Assembly: GCF_000975055.1 (NCBI RefSeq)
Contig: NZ_BBRB01000005.1
Span: 173,735 to 237,734, forward strand
Reading direction: 5' to 3'
Source of the DNA: Demequina sediminicola
GTDB taxonomy: Bacteria; Actinomycetota; Actinomycetes; Actinomycetales; Demequinaceae
Length of the DNA stretch: 64,000 bases
The translations under genes were made by a program, and so were the position numbers. The notes beneath the pieces are model-generated. The model saw only the letters and a list, made by a program, of their open reading frames with translations. It made no database searches and was not told the origin of the DNA. How positions within the stretch are numbered: position 1 is the first letter of the stretch; each line of letters opens with the position of its first letter. Shown piece after piece: positions 36,224 through 45,202 of the stretch.

Positions 36224-36730
36224 CTAGTCGACGTCGCGGCCGGAGATCACAGTCGTGAGCGTTGCGGTGCGCGAACCCAGGCTGGACCAGGGACCGTCGA
36301 AGGTCAGCACTGCTGCAGTGGCCGTGCGCAAACCGTGTGCAACAAATTTCAAGGACGGTGTGTCCGAGCCATCGGCTGCGAGATATGCGGTCGCCGCTGA
36401 TGACGTGGGCTCGTGACCCACGACAATGACGGTTTCCTCGTCCTCAATGTCGTGAAGGACCTCAAGTAGTCCGTCAACGTGAGTCTCGTAGAGGTCGTCA
36501 ACGATGCGCTCTTGGCAGTCAGCGAACGCCTTCGACATGAGGTTCCACGTCTGCTGCGTACGGTTCGCTGGAGACACTAAGGCCAGCGTGGGCTTGAGGC
36601 CCGCTTCAACGAGTTCGGCGCCGAGCTTGGCTGAAGCCTGGCGGCCGATGAGCGCCAGAGGGCGGTCCATATCCTGGATGCCACCAGGCTTTTCGGCCTT
36701 GGCGTGGCGGGCAAGAATCAAAGTTGGCAT
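36224..36730 (-). CDS. SixA-like histidine phosphatase
   Basis: 168 residues from ATG 36730. RHG-type motif LILARHAKAE at the N-terminus (nucleophilic His), SPANRTQQTW, and VIVVGHEPTSS (second His). Short single-domain form like SixA, which removes phosphate from phosphohistidine; could also act on small metabolites. It starts 1 nt after the fabI stop, so it is co-transcribed with it. Confidence 0.88.
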   Translation of the reverse strand: MPTLILARHAKAEKPGGIQDMDRPLALIGRQASAKLGAELVEAGLKPTLALVSPANRTQQTWNLMSKAFADCQERIVDDLYETHVDGLLEVLHDIEDEETVIVVGHEPTSSAATAYLAADGSDTPSLKFVAHGLRTATAAVLTFDGPWSSLGSRTATLTTVISGRDVD

Positions 36731-36731
36731 G

Positions 36732-37499
36732 TCACTGTCCCATCGCGTGCACGCCACCGTCGACGTGCACCATTTCTCCTGTGGTCGCGGGGAACCAGTC
36801 ACTGAGAAGTGCTGTCACGGCCTTGGCTGTTGGTTCGGTCGCTGCAGAGTCCCAGCCCAGAGGGGCCCGCTCCGACCAGGTGCCTTCCATCTGTTCGAAG
36901 CCCGGGATGTTCTTCGCTGCCGTCGTCTTGATAGGTCCGGCGGAGACCATGTTGCAACGCACCCCCTGCGGCCCGAGGTCACGAGCCAAGTACCGGCTTG
37001 TCGACTCGAGCGCCGACTTTGCGACGCCCATCCAGTCATAGACGGGCCATGCGACAGTGGCATCGAAGGTGAGGCCGACGATCGAGCCGCCGTTGGGCAT
37101 CAGGGGCAGCGTTGCCTGCGCGAGCGCCTTGAGCGAGAACGCAGAGATGTGCATGGCGGTGGCAACGTCTTCCCACGGCCCCTCCATGAAGTTTCCACCC
37201 ATCACGTTCTGTGGCGCGAAACCAATGGAGTGCACGACCCCGTCAAGGTGAGGAACGTGCTCACGCACAGCATCCGCGAGGCCCTCAAGCTGCTCTGGGT
37301 CCGTGACATCAAGCGGCACCACCTGGGCCTCGACGGGCAATCGACGCCCCATGGCCTGCGTGATCTTTACCGTGCGACCCACGCCGGTGAGCACAACGGT
37401 GGCGCCCTGCTCCTGGCAGAGACGTGCAACGTCAAAGGCGATTGACCCTTCGGTCAATACACCAGTGACCAGGATGTTTTTCCCGTCAAGAATTCCCAT
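36732..37499 (-). CDS. fabI: Enoyl-[acyl-carrier-protein] reductase (NADH), InhA-like
   Basis: Last step of the fatty acid elongation cycle. 255 residues, SDR fold with the FabI-type nucleotide loop VTGVLTEGSIAFDVARL and catalytic Tyr/Lys in YDWMGVAKSALES, plus GPIKTTAAKNIPGF in the substrate loop. AGGAGG is 10 nt before ATG. It follows fabG by 81 nt, the same order as mycobacterial mabA-inhA. A 7-bp hairpin (GCTCACG / CGTGAGC, 37535-37556) lies in the gap. Confidence 0.95.
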   Translation of the reverse strand: MGILDGKNILVTGVLTEGSIAFDVARLCQEQGATVVLTGVGRTVKITQAMGRRLPVEAQVVPLDVTDPEQLEGLADAVREHVPHLDGVVHSIGFAPQNVMGGNFMEGPWEDVATAMHISAFSLKALAQATLPLMPNGGSIVGLTFDATVAWPVYDWMGVAKSALESTSRYLARDLGPQGVRCNMVSAGPIKTTAAKNIPGFEQMEGTWSERAPLGWDSAATEPTAKAVTALLSDWFPATTGEMVHVDGGVHAMGQ

Positions 37500-37580
37500 G
37501 AATGTGTTTCCTCCTGTGCGGAAGCCTAGCGGTCGCTCACGGTTACTGGCGTGAGCTTGAGCGTGAAGTTGTGGAAAGCG

Positions 37581-38285
37581 TTAGTGGCCCATCCCCAGGC
37601 CGCCATCCACGGGCAGGACGGCGCCTGAGACGTAGCCAGAGCTGTCAGATGCAAGGTACAGCGCTGCAGCGGCCACGTCGTCCGTGGTGCCAAAACGTTT
37701 GGCGGGAATGTTGGCTTCGTATTGCTTCTGAAGATTTTCAGCAAGTTCGTCTGTCATGTCAGTGGTGATAAACCCTGGGGCGATGACGTTCGCCGTGATA
37801 CCTCGCTGGCCGACCTCGCGGGTAATGGACCGCGCCATGCCCACCAATGCGGCCTTCGACGATGAGTAGTTCACCTGGCCGGGGTTGCCCATCAGGCCCA
37901 CGACGGAGCCGACCAGGATGATCCGGCCAAAGCGCTGACGCATCATGGACTGGACCGCACGACGGACGGTCCGGAATGTTCCGGTGAGGTTGACGTCGAG
38001 CACTGAAGCGAAGTCATCGTCGGACATCCGCATGAGGAGTCCGTCCTTAGTGACGCCGGCGTTGGCGACGAGTACCTCGACACGCCCATGCCGTTCCTCA
38101 AGCGCATCAAACGCCGCATTGACTCCGTCGGTGTCGGTGATGTCGGCAATCTCGCCGTCGACACCTTCGGGTAACTGCCCGCTGCGGTGAATTGAGCTGA
38201 CGTTATAGCCGGCGGCGACAAAAGACTCAGCGATGGCACGGCCGATGCCGCGGTTGGCTCCTGTGACGAGGACATGTCGTGTCAT
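37581..38285 (-). CDS. fabG: 3-oxoacyl-[acyl-carrier-protein] reductase (MabA-like)
   Basis: Reduces beta-ketoacyl-ACP with NADPH. 234 residues: Rossmann motif VTGANRGIGRAIAE, NAGVTKDGLLMRM, catalytic Ser/Tyr/Lys around VGSVVGLMGNPGQVNYSSSKAAL, and the C-terminal GGLGMGH typical of the MabA group. ATG 38285 (MTRHVLVTGA) lies 7 nt after TACCGT; the ORF extends three codons further upstream but without support. First gene of fabG-fabI-sixA-PPOX. Confidence 0.93.
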   Translation of the reverse strand: MTRHVLVTGANRGIGRAIAESFVAAGYNVSSIHRSGQLPEGVDGEIADITDTDGVNAAFDALEERHGRVEVLVANAGVTKDGLLMRMSDDDFASVLDVNLTGTFRTVRRAVQSMMRQRFGRIILVGSVVGLMGNPGQVNYSSSKAALVGMARSITREVGQRGITANVIAPGFITTDMTDELAENLQKQYEANIPAKRFGTTDDVAAAALYLASDSSGYVSGAVLPVDGGLGMGH

Positions 38286-38292
38286 GGGTGCC

Positions 38293-38400
38293 ACGGTACC
38301 GAACCTGGACGCGCCGTAGGGCCATACCCGTCACGCACTCGCCGTCTCGTGGATGGAGTTGTGCGTAGCGACACGAGGTCCGTTGTCACGCGACTACTAT
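38293..38400. promoter_or_regulatory. Divergent leaderless promoters (fabG / SURF1)
   Basis: Minus-strand TACCGT (38293-38298) ends 7 nt before fabG ATG 38285. Plus-strand TACTAT (38395-38400) ends 7 nt before GTG 38408 of the SURF1 gene. Confidence 0.45.
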
Positions 38401-38407
38401 CGCAGGC

Positions 38408-39319
38408 GTGATCTTTCGTGGCTTATCTCCCGTTCGCGTGATCGTCACGCTCGGTGTGGCTGTCGCGATCAGCGCTGTCGCGATTGTGCTGGGCGACTGG
38501 CAGCACGGTCGCCACGAAGCGAAAACTGATGCGCGCGACGCGTATGCCGCCGCGCAGGAGGAACCAGTCGCACCACTCGAGGTGGTGGTTCCTCCGGGCT
38601 CCACCGACCTCCCCGAAAGTGCACAATGGCGAACGGTGACCGTTACTGGTGTTTTCGACTCTGAGACGGCCACAGTGTTGCGCGGGCGACCGATCGACTC
38701 AACACCCGCATGGCAGTACCTCGCATGGCTCGACACTGACAGCGGCGAATCGGTACTTGTCTCTGTGGGGTGGATCCCGCAGCCCGGCCCCAATGAAGAC
38801 CCCGTCGCCGTTCCCTATTCAGACCAAGTCGTGACGGTGACAGGCGTGGTGCGCGAGTGGGAAGAAGACGACGGCAAGAGCGCCGATGACTCCGTCTCAC
38901 GCATCACGCCAGCGCAGTTAGATGAGCCACACCATCCGGCCGTGCCTGGCTACCTCATGATGCGTGAGTACTGCGACGACAGTGGCTGCCGAAACACCCT
39001 CGTGGGTCAAGAAGTCCCGCTACCTGAGCTCTCTGTGGGGCCACACCTTTCCTACGCTTGGCAGTGGTGGGTATTCGCCGCACTCGCTCCGCTCGGCGCG
39101 GTGCTTCTCTTGCGCCGCGATAGCCGTGAACAGGCACTCATTGATCGCCGCGACGATGCCTCCGGAACTGGCCCGGCACATCCCCCGAACGATCTCGCAG
39201 ACGACACCCCAGCGTCGACCCCGTCACCCGCACCAACATCGGCGGTTTCCCACACCAAAAAGTCGCGTCGACAACGACGTCGTGGCCCTTCCGATGAGGA
39301 GATTGAGGACGCGCTGTAA
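38408..39319 (+). CDS. SURF1-family cytochrome oxidase biogenesis protein
   Basis: 303 residues, GTG start. Two transmembrane helices (about residues 11-29 and 215-232) flank a periplasmic/extracytoplasmic domain with the SURF1 features WQHGRHEAK, VTVTGVFD, LRGRPIDSTPAWQYLAWL, LVSVGWIPQP and SYAWQWWVFA. A long basic, Pro/Ser-rich cytoplasmic tail (HTKKSRRQRRRG) follows. SURF1 proteins assist heme insertion into cytochrome c oxidase; heme A synthase is encoded elsewhere in this window. Confidence 0.88.
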   Translation: MIFRGLSPVRVIVTLGVAVAISAVAIVLGDWQHGRHEAKTDARDAYAAAQEEPVAPLEVVVPPGSTDLPESAQWRTVTVTGVFDSETATVLRGRPIDSTPAWQYLAWLDTDSGESVLVSVGWIPQPGPNEDPVAVPYSDQVVTVTGVVREWEEDDGKSADDSVSRITPAQLDEPHHPAVPGYLMMREYCDDSGCRNTLVGQEVPLPELSVGPHLSYAWQWWVFAALAPLGAVLLLRRDSREQALIDRRDDASGTGPAHPPNDLADDTPASTPSPAPTSAVSHTKKSRRQRRRGPSDEEIEDAL

Positions 39320-39339
39320 CTCAGTGCGCCGGGCCCCGG

Positions 39340-40938
39340 CTAGGCGAGCGTGATGAGATCGCGATAGTTGTCGTTCCACAGGTCCTCGTCGGCATCGGGC
39401 AAGAGCAGAACGCGTTCCGGCTCCAAGGCATCAACGGCGCCCTCATCGTGTGTCACGAGGACAACAGCTCCCTCGTATGTCCGCAATGCACCAAGAATCT
39501 CTGCGCGTGACGCGGGATCAAGGTTGTTCGTCGGTTCATCGAGGAGGAGGACGTTCGCCTGGCTGACCACGAGTGTCGCCAACGCCAGACGCGTCTTTTC
39601 TCCACCGGACAAGACGCGCGTGGGCTTGTCTGCGTCGTCACCGGAGAACAAGAACGAACCCAGGACTTTGCGCACCTCCGTATCACCCAAGTCGGGCGCG
39701 GAGTGACGCATGTTCTCAGCCACGGTGGCGTCCATATCCAGGGTGTCGTGCTCCTGGGCGTAGTACCCGAGCTTCAAGCCGTGTCCCGGCTCAATCTCGC
39801 CTGTGTCAGGCTGCTCCACGCCTGCCAGCAGCTTCAACAATGTGGTCTTGCCGGCGCCGTTAAACCCAAGGATGACCACACGTGAGCCACGGTCAATGGC
39901 GAGATCCACGTCCATGAAGACTTCAAGAGAGCCATAACTCTTGGACAAGCCGTAGCCTCGCAACGGCGTCTTGCCACACGCAGCAGGCGTCGGGAATCGC
40001 AGGGATGCGACCTTGTCTGAGACACGCTCACCCTCGGTGCCCTCCAGCATCTTTTCCGCCCGCTTGAGCATCTGCTGAGCGGCGACCGCCTTGGACGCCT
40101 TTGCCCGCATCTTCTCCGCCTGAGCAACCAGTGCCCCCGCCTTCTTCTCCGCGATACGGCGCTCGGTGTGACGACGCTTCTCATCGTCCTCACGCTGGCG
40201 AAGATACAGATCCCACCCCATCGCGTACTGATCCAACTGGCCGCGGTTGGCATCGAGATAGAACACCTTGGTCACCACGGTACGAACCAAGTCGACATCG
40301 TGACTGATCACAATGAGACCGCCCGAATACTGGCGCAGGAATTCACGGAGCCAGACGATCGAGTCCGCGTCAAGGTGGTTAGTCGGTTCGTCCAGAAGCA
40401 ACGTCTCAGCGTCGGAGAACAATATTCGCGCCAATTCGACACGGCGGCGTTGACCACCAGAAAGAGTCTCAAGAGGCTGAGCCAAAATCCGTTCATCGAG
40501 CCCAAGGTTTGAAGCAATACGCGACGCCTCAGATTCGGCTGCATAGCCACCTGCCGCACGGAACCGCTCTTCAAGCCGCGGGTAACGCTCCATCGCCTTG
40601 ATCGAGGCGGCTTCGTCACTTCCTGCCATGGCGTCTTCAGCCTCGCGCATCTTCGCGACGATGCCGGCGAGGTCACGTGCGGCCAAAATGCGGTGCATCG
40701 CCAACTGCGACAGATCGCCGGAACGCGGGTCCTGGGGAAGGTAGCCCACGGTGCCCTTGTGGGTCACCGTTCCACCGGAGGCCTGCCCCTCCCCCGCAAG
40801 AATGCGCGTCATGGTGGTCTTGCCTGCGCCGTTGCGTCCCACCAAGCCGATGCGGTCGCCCGCGTTCACATGAAACGACGTCGGGTTCAACAACACCCGT
40901 GCGCCGATGCGCATCTCAAGATTTTGCGCGCTGATCAC
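39340..40938 (-). CDS. ABC-F family ATPase
   Basis: 532-residue soluble protein with two tandem ABC domains and no membrane segments, so a ribosome-acting ABC-F factor. NBD1: Walker A LVGRNGAGKTT, signature LSGGQRRR, LLLDEPTNHLD. The interdomain linker at about residues 230-310 is highly charged (RQREDDEKRRHTERR...EKMRAKASKAV). NBD2: LGFNGAGKTT, LSGGEKTR, LLLDEPTNNLD. GTG 40938 (VISAQNLEMR) is chosen because GAGGAG lies 9 nt upstream. Could be a translation factor such as EttA/Uup or a target-protection protein; the linker does not decide. Confidence 0.9.
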   Translation of the reverse strand: MISAQNLEMRIGARVLLNPTSFHVNAGDRIGLVGRNGAGKTTMTRILAGEGQASGGTVTHKGTVGYLPQDPRSGDLSQLAMHRILAARDLAGIVAKMREAEDAMAGSDEAASIKAMERYPRLEERFRAAGGYAAESEASRIASNLGLDERILAQPLETLSGGQRRRVELARILFSDAETLLLDEPTNHLDADSIVWLREFLRQYSGGLIVISHDVDLVRTVVTKVFYLDANRGQLDQYAMGWDLYLRQREDDEKRRHTERRIAEKKAGALVAQAEKMRAKASKAVAAQQMLKRAEKMLEGTEGERVSDKVASLRFPTPAACGKTPLRGYGLSKSYGSLEVFMDVDLAIDRGSRVVILGFNGAGKTTLLKLLAGVEQPDTGEIEPGHGLKLGYYAQEHDTLDMDATVAENMRHSAPDLGDTEVRKVLGSFLFSGDDADKPTRVLSGGEKTRLALATLVVSQANVLLLDEPTNNLDPASRAEILGALRTYEGAVVLVTHDEGAVDALEPERVLLLPDADEDLWNDNYRDLITLA

Positions 40939-41069
40939 TAAAAACAACTCCTCAGGTGACATGCATTTGGTGGGATGTCTACAACGATCGCGCATTGAGC
41001 ACGAAAGGCAAAGTCCACGGGCAACGGCCACAGTAGCGTGGCGCCGATCAATTATCGCAAGGAGAATGC

Positions 41070-41681
41070 ATGTCCCCGCGCCACACGTTCTCAGGGCCCA
41101 ACATCGCCCTGATCGCTGTCTTTGCCGCTTTCATCGCCGCGTCCACACTTGTCCCGGAAGTCACACTTGCATTCGGAGTGCCATTCTCCCTGCAAACGTT
41201 GGCTGTGGTGCTTGCCGGACTCTGCCTCGGACCGTGGCGAGGAACCGCTGCAGTCGCTCTTTACATTGTCGTCGGCGCCGCAGGCATGCCGATCTTCGCC
41301 AACAACATCGGAGGCCTTGCCGTCTTCGTTGGCCCCACCGGAGGGTTCATCGTCGGGTTCCTGCCGGCCGCGTTCGCGGTTGGGCTCGTGGCCCAGCTTC
41401 TGCGCAATCGGGTCAAGGCAAACTTCTTCACGCTCACACTGGCAGGGCTTGTCTCTATTCCCATCATCTACGCGGTAGGGATCCCATGGATGTCGATCGT
41501 CACGGGCCTCAGCATGTCGCAAGCTGCCGTGGTTCTCGCCCCGTTCTATCTTCCCGACGTCATCAAGGTCGTCATCGCCGCATCGCTGGCCGCAATCATC
41601 CACCGCGCTTATCCCCAACTTTTGCCTGCTCAGACCAAGAAATCGTCTGCTGTGGACGTGGAAGAGCCCGCGACCGCATAG
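41070..41681 (+). CDS. bioY: Biotin transporter BioY (ECF S component)
   Basis: 203 residues with six hydrophobic segments and the family motifs TLAFGVPFSLQTLAVVLAGLCLGP and GGPTGGF-like VGPTGGFIVGFLPAA. High-affinity membrane-embedded biotin binder. AAGGAG precedes the ATG by 7 nt. It is followed by the dedicated energising module bioMN, giving the tripartite BioMNY system. No BirA/BioQ site was recognised upstream. Confidence 0.93.
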   Translation: MSPRHTFSGPNIALIAVFAAFIAASTLVPEVTLAFGVPFSLQTLAVVLAGLCLGPWRGTAAVALYIVVGAAGMPIFANNIGGLAVFVGPTGGFIVGFLPAAFAVGLVAQLLRNRVKANFFTLTLAGLVSIPIIYAVGIPWMSIVTGLSMSQAAVVLAPFYLPDVIKVVIAASLAAIIHRAYPQLLPAQTKKSSAVDVEEPATA

Positions 41682-41684
41682 CCT
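41679..41684 (+). promoter_or_regulatory. -10 box of bioM, containing the bioY stop
   Basis: TAGCCT, 6 nt before bioM ATG 41691. Its TAG is the bioY stop codon. It suggests that bioMN can be transcribed separately from bioY as a leaderless message. Confidence 0.45.
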
Positions 41685-41690
41685 TAACGC

Positions 41691-42401
41691 ATGATCGAGT
41701 TCAAGGGGGCCAGTGTCGTCGCGCCCGATACGGGCGTGACGATTCTCCGGCCAACGACATTGACGCTGGCCGAACGCCACATCAGCATCGTGGGCGCAAA
41801 CGGCGGCGGGAAGTCCACGCTAGTTCGCCTCATCAACGGTCTGATCCCTCCAACCGAGGGGTCCGTCGAAGTCGAAGGACTCAATGTCGCGAAGCACGGT
41901 GCCGAGGTGCGGCGCCGTGTGGGCTTCCTCTTTACTGACCCATCCGCACAGCTGATCATGCCGACCGCCGTCGAAGACGTCATGCTGTCGTTGCGCAGGT
42001 CTGTCAAAAACAAAGACGAACGAACACGTGCAGCACTGGCAGCTCTTGAAGAGATGGGGCTAGGCGAGCGTGCCGATGTCTCTGTGAGTGCCCTCTCTGG
42101 TGGCCAACGTCAGCTTCTTGCCCTCGCAGGCGTCCTCGCGGTGACTCCCTCCGTCCTTATCGCGGACGAGCCCACCACGCTGCTGGACCTTCGGTGGCGG
42201 GCACACGTGGGCGCTCTGCTTCGTTCACTTCCCGTGCAACTTATTGAAGTGACACACGACCTCGACTCAGCTTCGCGTGCCGAACGCACCATCGTCATTG
42301 ACGACGGGGGCATCGCCTTTGACGGCGACCCGCGCGAGGCGATTCAGCACTACCGCGACCTCATGTTTGGACGCGCCGCACGTCAGGCGCCGCCAGAATG
42401 A
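41691..42401 (+). CDS. bioM: Biotin ECF transporter ATPase BioM
   Basis: 236-residue ECF-type ATPase: Walker A VGANGGGKST, signature LSGGQRQLLAL, Walker B VLIADEPTTLLD, switch His VTHDLDSA. It drives biotin uptake together with BioN and BioY. Overlaps bioN by 4 nt (ATGA). Named from the bioY context, since ECF ATPases are otherwise similar to CbiO/EcfA. Confidence 0.9.
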   Translation: MIEFKGASVVAPDTGVTILRPTTLTLAERHISIVGANGGGKSTLVRLINGLIPPTEGSVEVEGLNVAKHGAEVRRRVGFLFTDPSAQLIMPTAVEDVMLSLRRSVKNKDERTRAALAALEEMGLGERADVSVSALSGGQRQLLALAGVLAVTPSVLIADEPTTLLDLRWRAHVGALLRSLPVQLIEVTHDLDSASRAERTIVIDDGGIAFDGDPREAIQHYRDLMFGRAARQAPPE

Positions 42402-43228
42402 TCTCCACTCTTGGCCTATACCGGCCACGAGACACCCCGCTTCACCGCGCGCCAGCGTGGCTCAAGGTCCTGCTGCTCATCATCACTACGGTCGTGGTGC
42501 TCGTCACCAGCGACACCGTGACGTCGCTCGGCATCATGTGCGCAGCCTTGCTCCTGTTGGCAAGCACCGCTCCCCCGCTTCGCGTCACGATGTGGACCCT
42601 CGTGGGCACTGCGCTCATCGGCCTGGTGTCATCCACACTGTTCCTGTGGCGCGGTGACTACGACCGAGCTCTCGATGTCACTGCCGATCTTCTGACCATC
42701 GTGTCTCTCGCGCTCGCCATCACCACCTCGACGTCGATGGCGGAGATGCTGGACTTCGTCGCTTATGCGGCACGGCCCATCCGAGCTGTGCTCCCTCCTG
42801 AAACTCTAGGCCTGATGTTCGCTCTCATGCTCAGAGCGCTTCCAGAAGTCGCCCGCATCTACATGGAGTCCCGCCAAGCCGCTCGTGCCCGAGGTCTCGA
42901 CAAATCTATCCGCGCCGTAGTGTTCCCCACCACGACGCGGACCGTCGGCTTCGCTTTGCAACTTGGTCAGGCTATCCACGCTCGTGGCATCGGTGAGGAG
43001 TTTGACGCTTCCCATGAAGCGCGCGACGCACGCGACAAGAAGCGCACCAAGAAACGCACCCAGGCGTCGACGCGCAGTCGCAAGGCTCAGCAAGCTCCTT
43101 CGCGTGGAACTGGTCCAGAGGGGTCCGAAGACATCGAGACGCGCTCATCGGAGTCCACTGGCGAAGCAATGTCTACCGAAGAGGCGTTCGAACGGCTCAT
43201 CGCACCGCGTGGGAAAAACGACAAGTAG
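42398..43228 (+). CDS. bioN: ECF transporter transmembrane protein BioN (EcfT)
   Basis: 276 residues: four to five hydrophobic segments (about residues 20-190), then the two Ala-Arg-Gly coupling-helix motifs, QAARARGLD and AIHARGIGE. A basic then mixed tail of about 70 residues (KKRTKKRTQASTRSRKAQQ...) extends past the usual C-terminus and looks disordered. Couples BioM to BioY. Confidence 0.9.
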   Translation: MISTLGLYRPRDTPLHRAPAWLKVLLLIITTVVVLVTSDTVTSLGIMCAALLLLASTAPPLRVTMWTLVGTALIGLVSSTLFLWRGDYDRALDVTADLLTIVSLALAITTSTSMAEMLDFVAYAARPIRAVLPPETLGLMFALMLRALPEVARIYMESRQAARARGLDKSIRAVVFPTTTRTVGFALQLGQAIHARGIGEEFDASHEARDARDKKRTKKRTQASTRSRKAQQAPSRGTGPEGSEDIETRSSESTGEAMSTEEAFERLIAPRGKNDK

Positions 43229-43292
43229 ACACCCTGCCAGGACGTTGCTCTAGGTCTACGCTGGCGATACCCGTCCACTTCCTGGAGCCCGC

Positions 43293-44744
43293 ATGAAAGC
43301 AAACGGCGATTCGCCGCTAGGTGCGCCCATCGAGCCAGCACCGCGCACCCGTAGCACCATGTCAGCGCCAGTGCTGACTGCAATGGTGGTCGGCACCATG
43401 ATCGGCGCGGGTGTGTACTCGCTTCCGGGAGAGTTTGCAGACACCACGGGAGTGGTGGGTGCGGCCATTGCTTGGGCGATCGCTGGCACGGGAATGCTCG
43501 CGCTTGCGTTCGTCTTTCAACGGCTTGCACTCGCACGCCCCGACCTTGACTCGGGTGTGTTTGCGTACGCGCGCGCTGGGTTCGGGAACTACGTGGGGTT
43601 CTTTTCCGCAATCGGCTACTGGGTGAGCGCTTGTGTCGCGAACGTCACGTACTGGGTGTTGATCGGCTCGACATTGGGCGGCGTTGCCCCTGAATTCGGT
43701 GACGGAGACACTATCTGGGCCCTCGGCCTCGGCACACTTGGTATCTGGGTGTTTCACTTCGTGATTCAACGTGGTGTGACTCGTGCGACGCTCATCAACG
43801 GCATCGCGACGGTCGCAAAGTTAGTGCCGCTCGCGATTTTTGTAGTCCTCATCATGGGCGGAGGGTTTTCATGGGAGGTCTTCACCGACAACCTCTATGC
43901 CGAGGACGGGTCGCTCGGATCACTGCCAGACCAGGTCCGTAACACCATGCTCGTCACGGTGTTCGTCTTTATTGGCATCGAGGGAGCGAGCGTTTACTCA
44001 AGATGGGCTAGGCGGCGCGAAGACATCGGCAAGGCCACCGTGTGGGGCTTCCTCACGGTCCTGACAGTTTTTGTCAGTGTGACCATGCTGAGCTACGGCG
44101 TCATGCCACGCGACGACATTGCGGACCTTCGCCAGCCTTCCATGGCGGGTGTCCTTGAATCGGTGGTCGGGCCCTGGGGTGCATGGGTGGTGGGCATCGG
44201 GCTCATCGTCTCCGTCCTTGGCGCCTACCTCGCATGGTCTCTACTTGCCGTGGAATCGCTCTACATGACTGCCGCCCACGGTGACGCACCTCGAGCTCTC
44301 GCTGCGACGAATCGCAACGACGTGCCACATCGCGCACTGCTTGCCACGTCGGTTGTCACGCAGATCTTTCTGTTGGTGGCGTTTACGGCTGAGAGTGCAT
44401 TCGAGTTTTCCTTGGAACTGACGTCAGCACTGGTGATCCTCCCCTACCTGCTGACGGCAGGATTCGCGGCGAAACTCGCGTTCAAGGGAACGCGAGTCGC
44501 GACGGCAACGGTCGCAGCAGTAGTCGCGACGATCTACTCCATCTATCTGGTCTACGCCATGGGCTTGGTGTACGCGCTCATTGCTCTCATCATCTATGCG
44601 CCTTCGACTGTGTTGTATGTCTGGTCGCGTAGGGAACAAGGGGCCCGGGTCTTCACCCGCGTCGAAGCAGTGTTGTGCGCTCTGGCTACCGTGGGGGCAA
44701 TCCTGGGCGTCATTGCGTTGGCTACCGGCCGAATATCCTTCTAG
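43293..44744 (+). CDS. APC-family amino acid permease/antiporter
   Basis: 483 residues with about 12 hydrophobic segments. The substrate-binding helix-1 motif MVVGTMIGAGVYSLPG and the EGASVYSRWARRREDIGKAT region match the basic amino acid/polyamine antiporter (ArcD-like) group, which exchanges arginine for ornithine or similar pairs. No arginine deiminase genes are nearby, so the actual substrate is open. GGAG lies 5 nt before the ATG. Confidence 0.88.
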   Translation: MKANGDSPLGAPIEPAPRTRSTMSAPVLTAMVVGTMIGAGVYSLPGEFADTTGVVGAAIAWAIAGTGMLALAFVFQRLALARPDLDSGVFAYARAGFGNYVGFFSAIGYWVSACVANVTYWVLIGSTLGGVAPEFGDGDTIWALGLGTLGIWVFHFVIQRGVTRATLINGIATVAKLVPLAIFVVLIMGGGFSWEVFTDNLYAEDGSLGSLPDQVRNTMLVTVFVFIGIEGASVYSRWARRREDIGKATVWGFLTVLTVFVSVTMLSYGVMPRDDIADLRQPSMAGVLESVVGPWGAWVVGIGLIVSVLGAYLAWSLLAVESLYMTAAHGDAPRALAATNRNDVPHRALLATSVVTQIFLLVAFTAESAFEFSLELTSALVILPYLLTAGFAAKLAFKGTRVATATVAAVVATIYSIYLVYAMGLVYALIALIIYAPSTVLYVWSRREQGARVFTRVEAVLCALATVGAILGVIALATGRISF

Positions 44745-44808
44745 CCCACGGAGAACTTCACACGCCACGGATTCATGCGCTTCGCCCGTTTACGCTGCCA
44801 CACACACC

Positions 44809-44852
44809 GATGGCCCGCGGCTCCGGCGTGGATGCCGGGGCCGCAGGCCATC
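44809..44852. terminator. Large hairpin between convergent genes
   Basis: Stem of about 19 bp with three mismatches: GATGGCC, GCGGC and CCGGC pair with GCCGG, GCCGC and GGCCATC around GTGGAT. It lies between the converging permease and sufT genes. There is no T tract on either side, so intrinsic termination would be weak; Rho-assisted ending or mRNA 3' protection are possible. Confidence 0.5.
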
Positions 44853-44875
44853 GATCGCTCTAAATCTGGTGCGGT

Positions 44876-45202
44876 TTAGACGTTGAATCCCAGAGCGCGC
44901 AACTGCTCGCGGCCGTCGTCCGTAATCTTGTCCGGACCCCACGGCGGCATCCAGACCCAGTTGATCCGGTAGCCATTCACAAGCCCCTCAAGCGCCTGTC
45001 CAGCTTGGTCTTCAATCACGTCGGTAAGAGGGCACGCGGCAGAGGTCAACGTCATGTCGACAACAGCGTGCTGGTTTTCGTCGAGAGAAACTCCGTACAC
45101 CAGGCCCAGGTCCACGACATTGATGCCGAGCTCCGGGTCGATGACATCGCGCAGCGCCTCTTCGACGTCCGCCGCATTGGGAGGAGTGGTCGTTTCAGTC
45201 AT
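44876..45202 (-). CDS. sufT: SufT-like metal-sulfur cluster assembly factor (DUF59/MIP18)
   Basis: 108 residues: VEEALRDVIDPELGINVVDLGLVYGV, TLTSAACPLTD with the family Cys, and WVWMPPWGPDKI. DUF59 proteins help mature Fe-S proteins, likely as carriers. Last gene of the suf operon; its ATG overlaps the sufU stop (ATGA). Confidence 0.92.
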   Translation of the reverse strand: MTETTTPPNAADVEEALRDVIDPELGINVVDLGLVYGVSLDENQHAVVDMTLTSAACPLTDVIEDQAGQALEGLVNGYRINWVWMPPWGPDKITDDGREQLRALGFNV

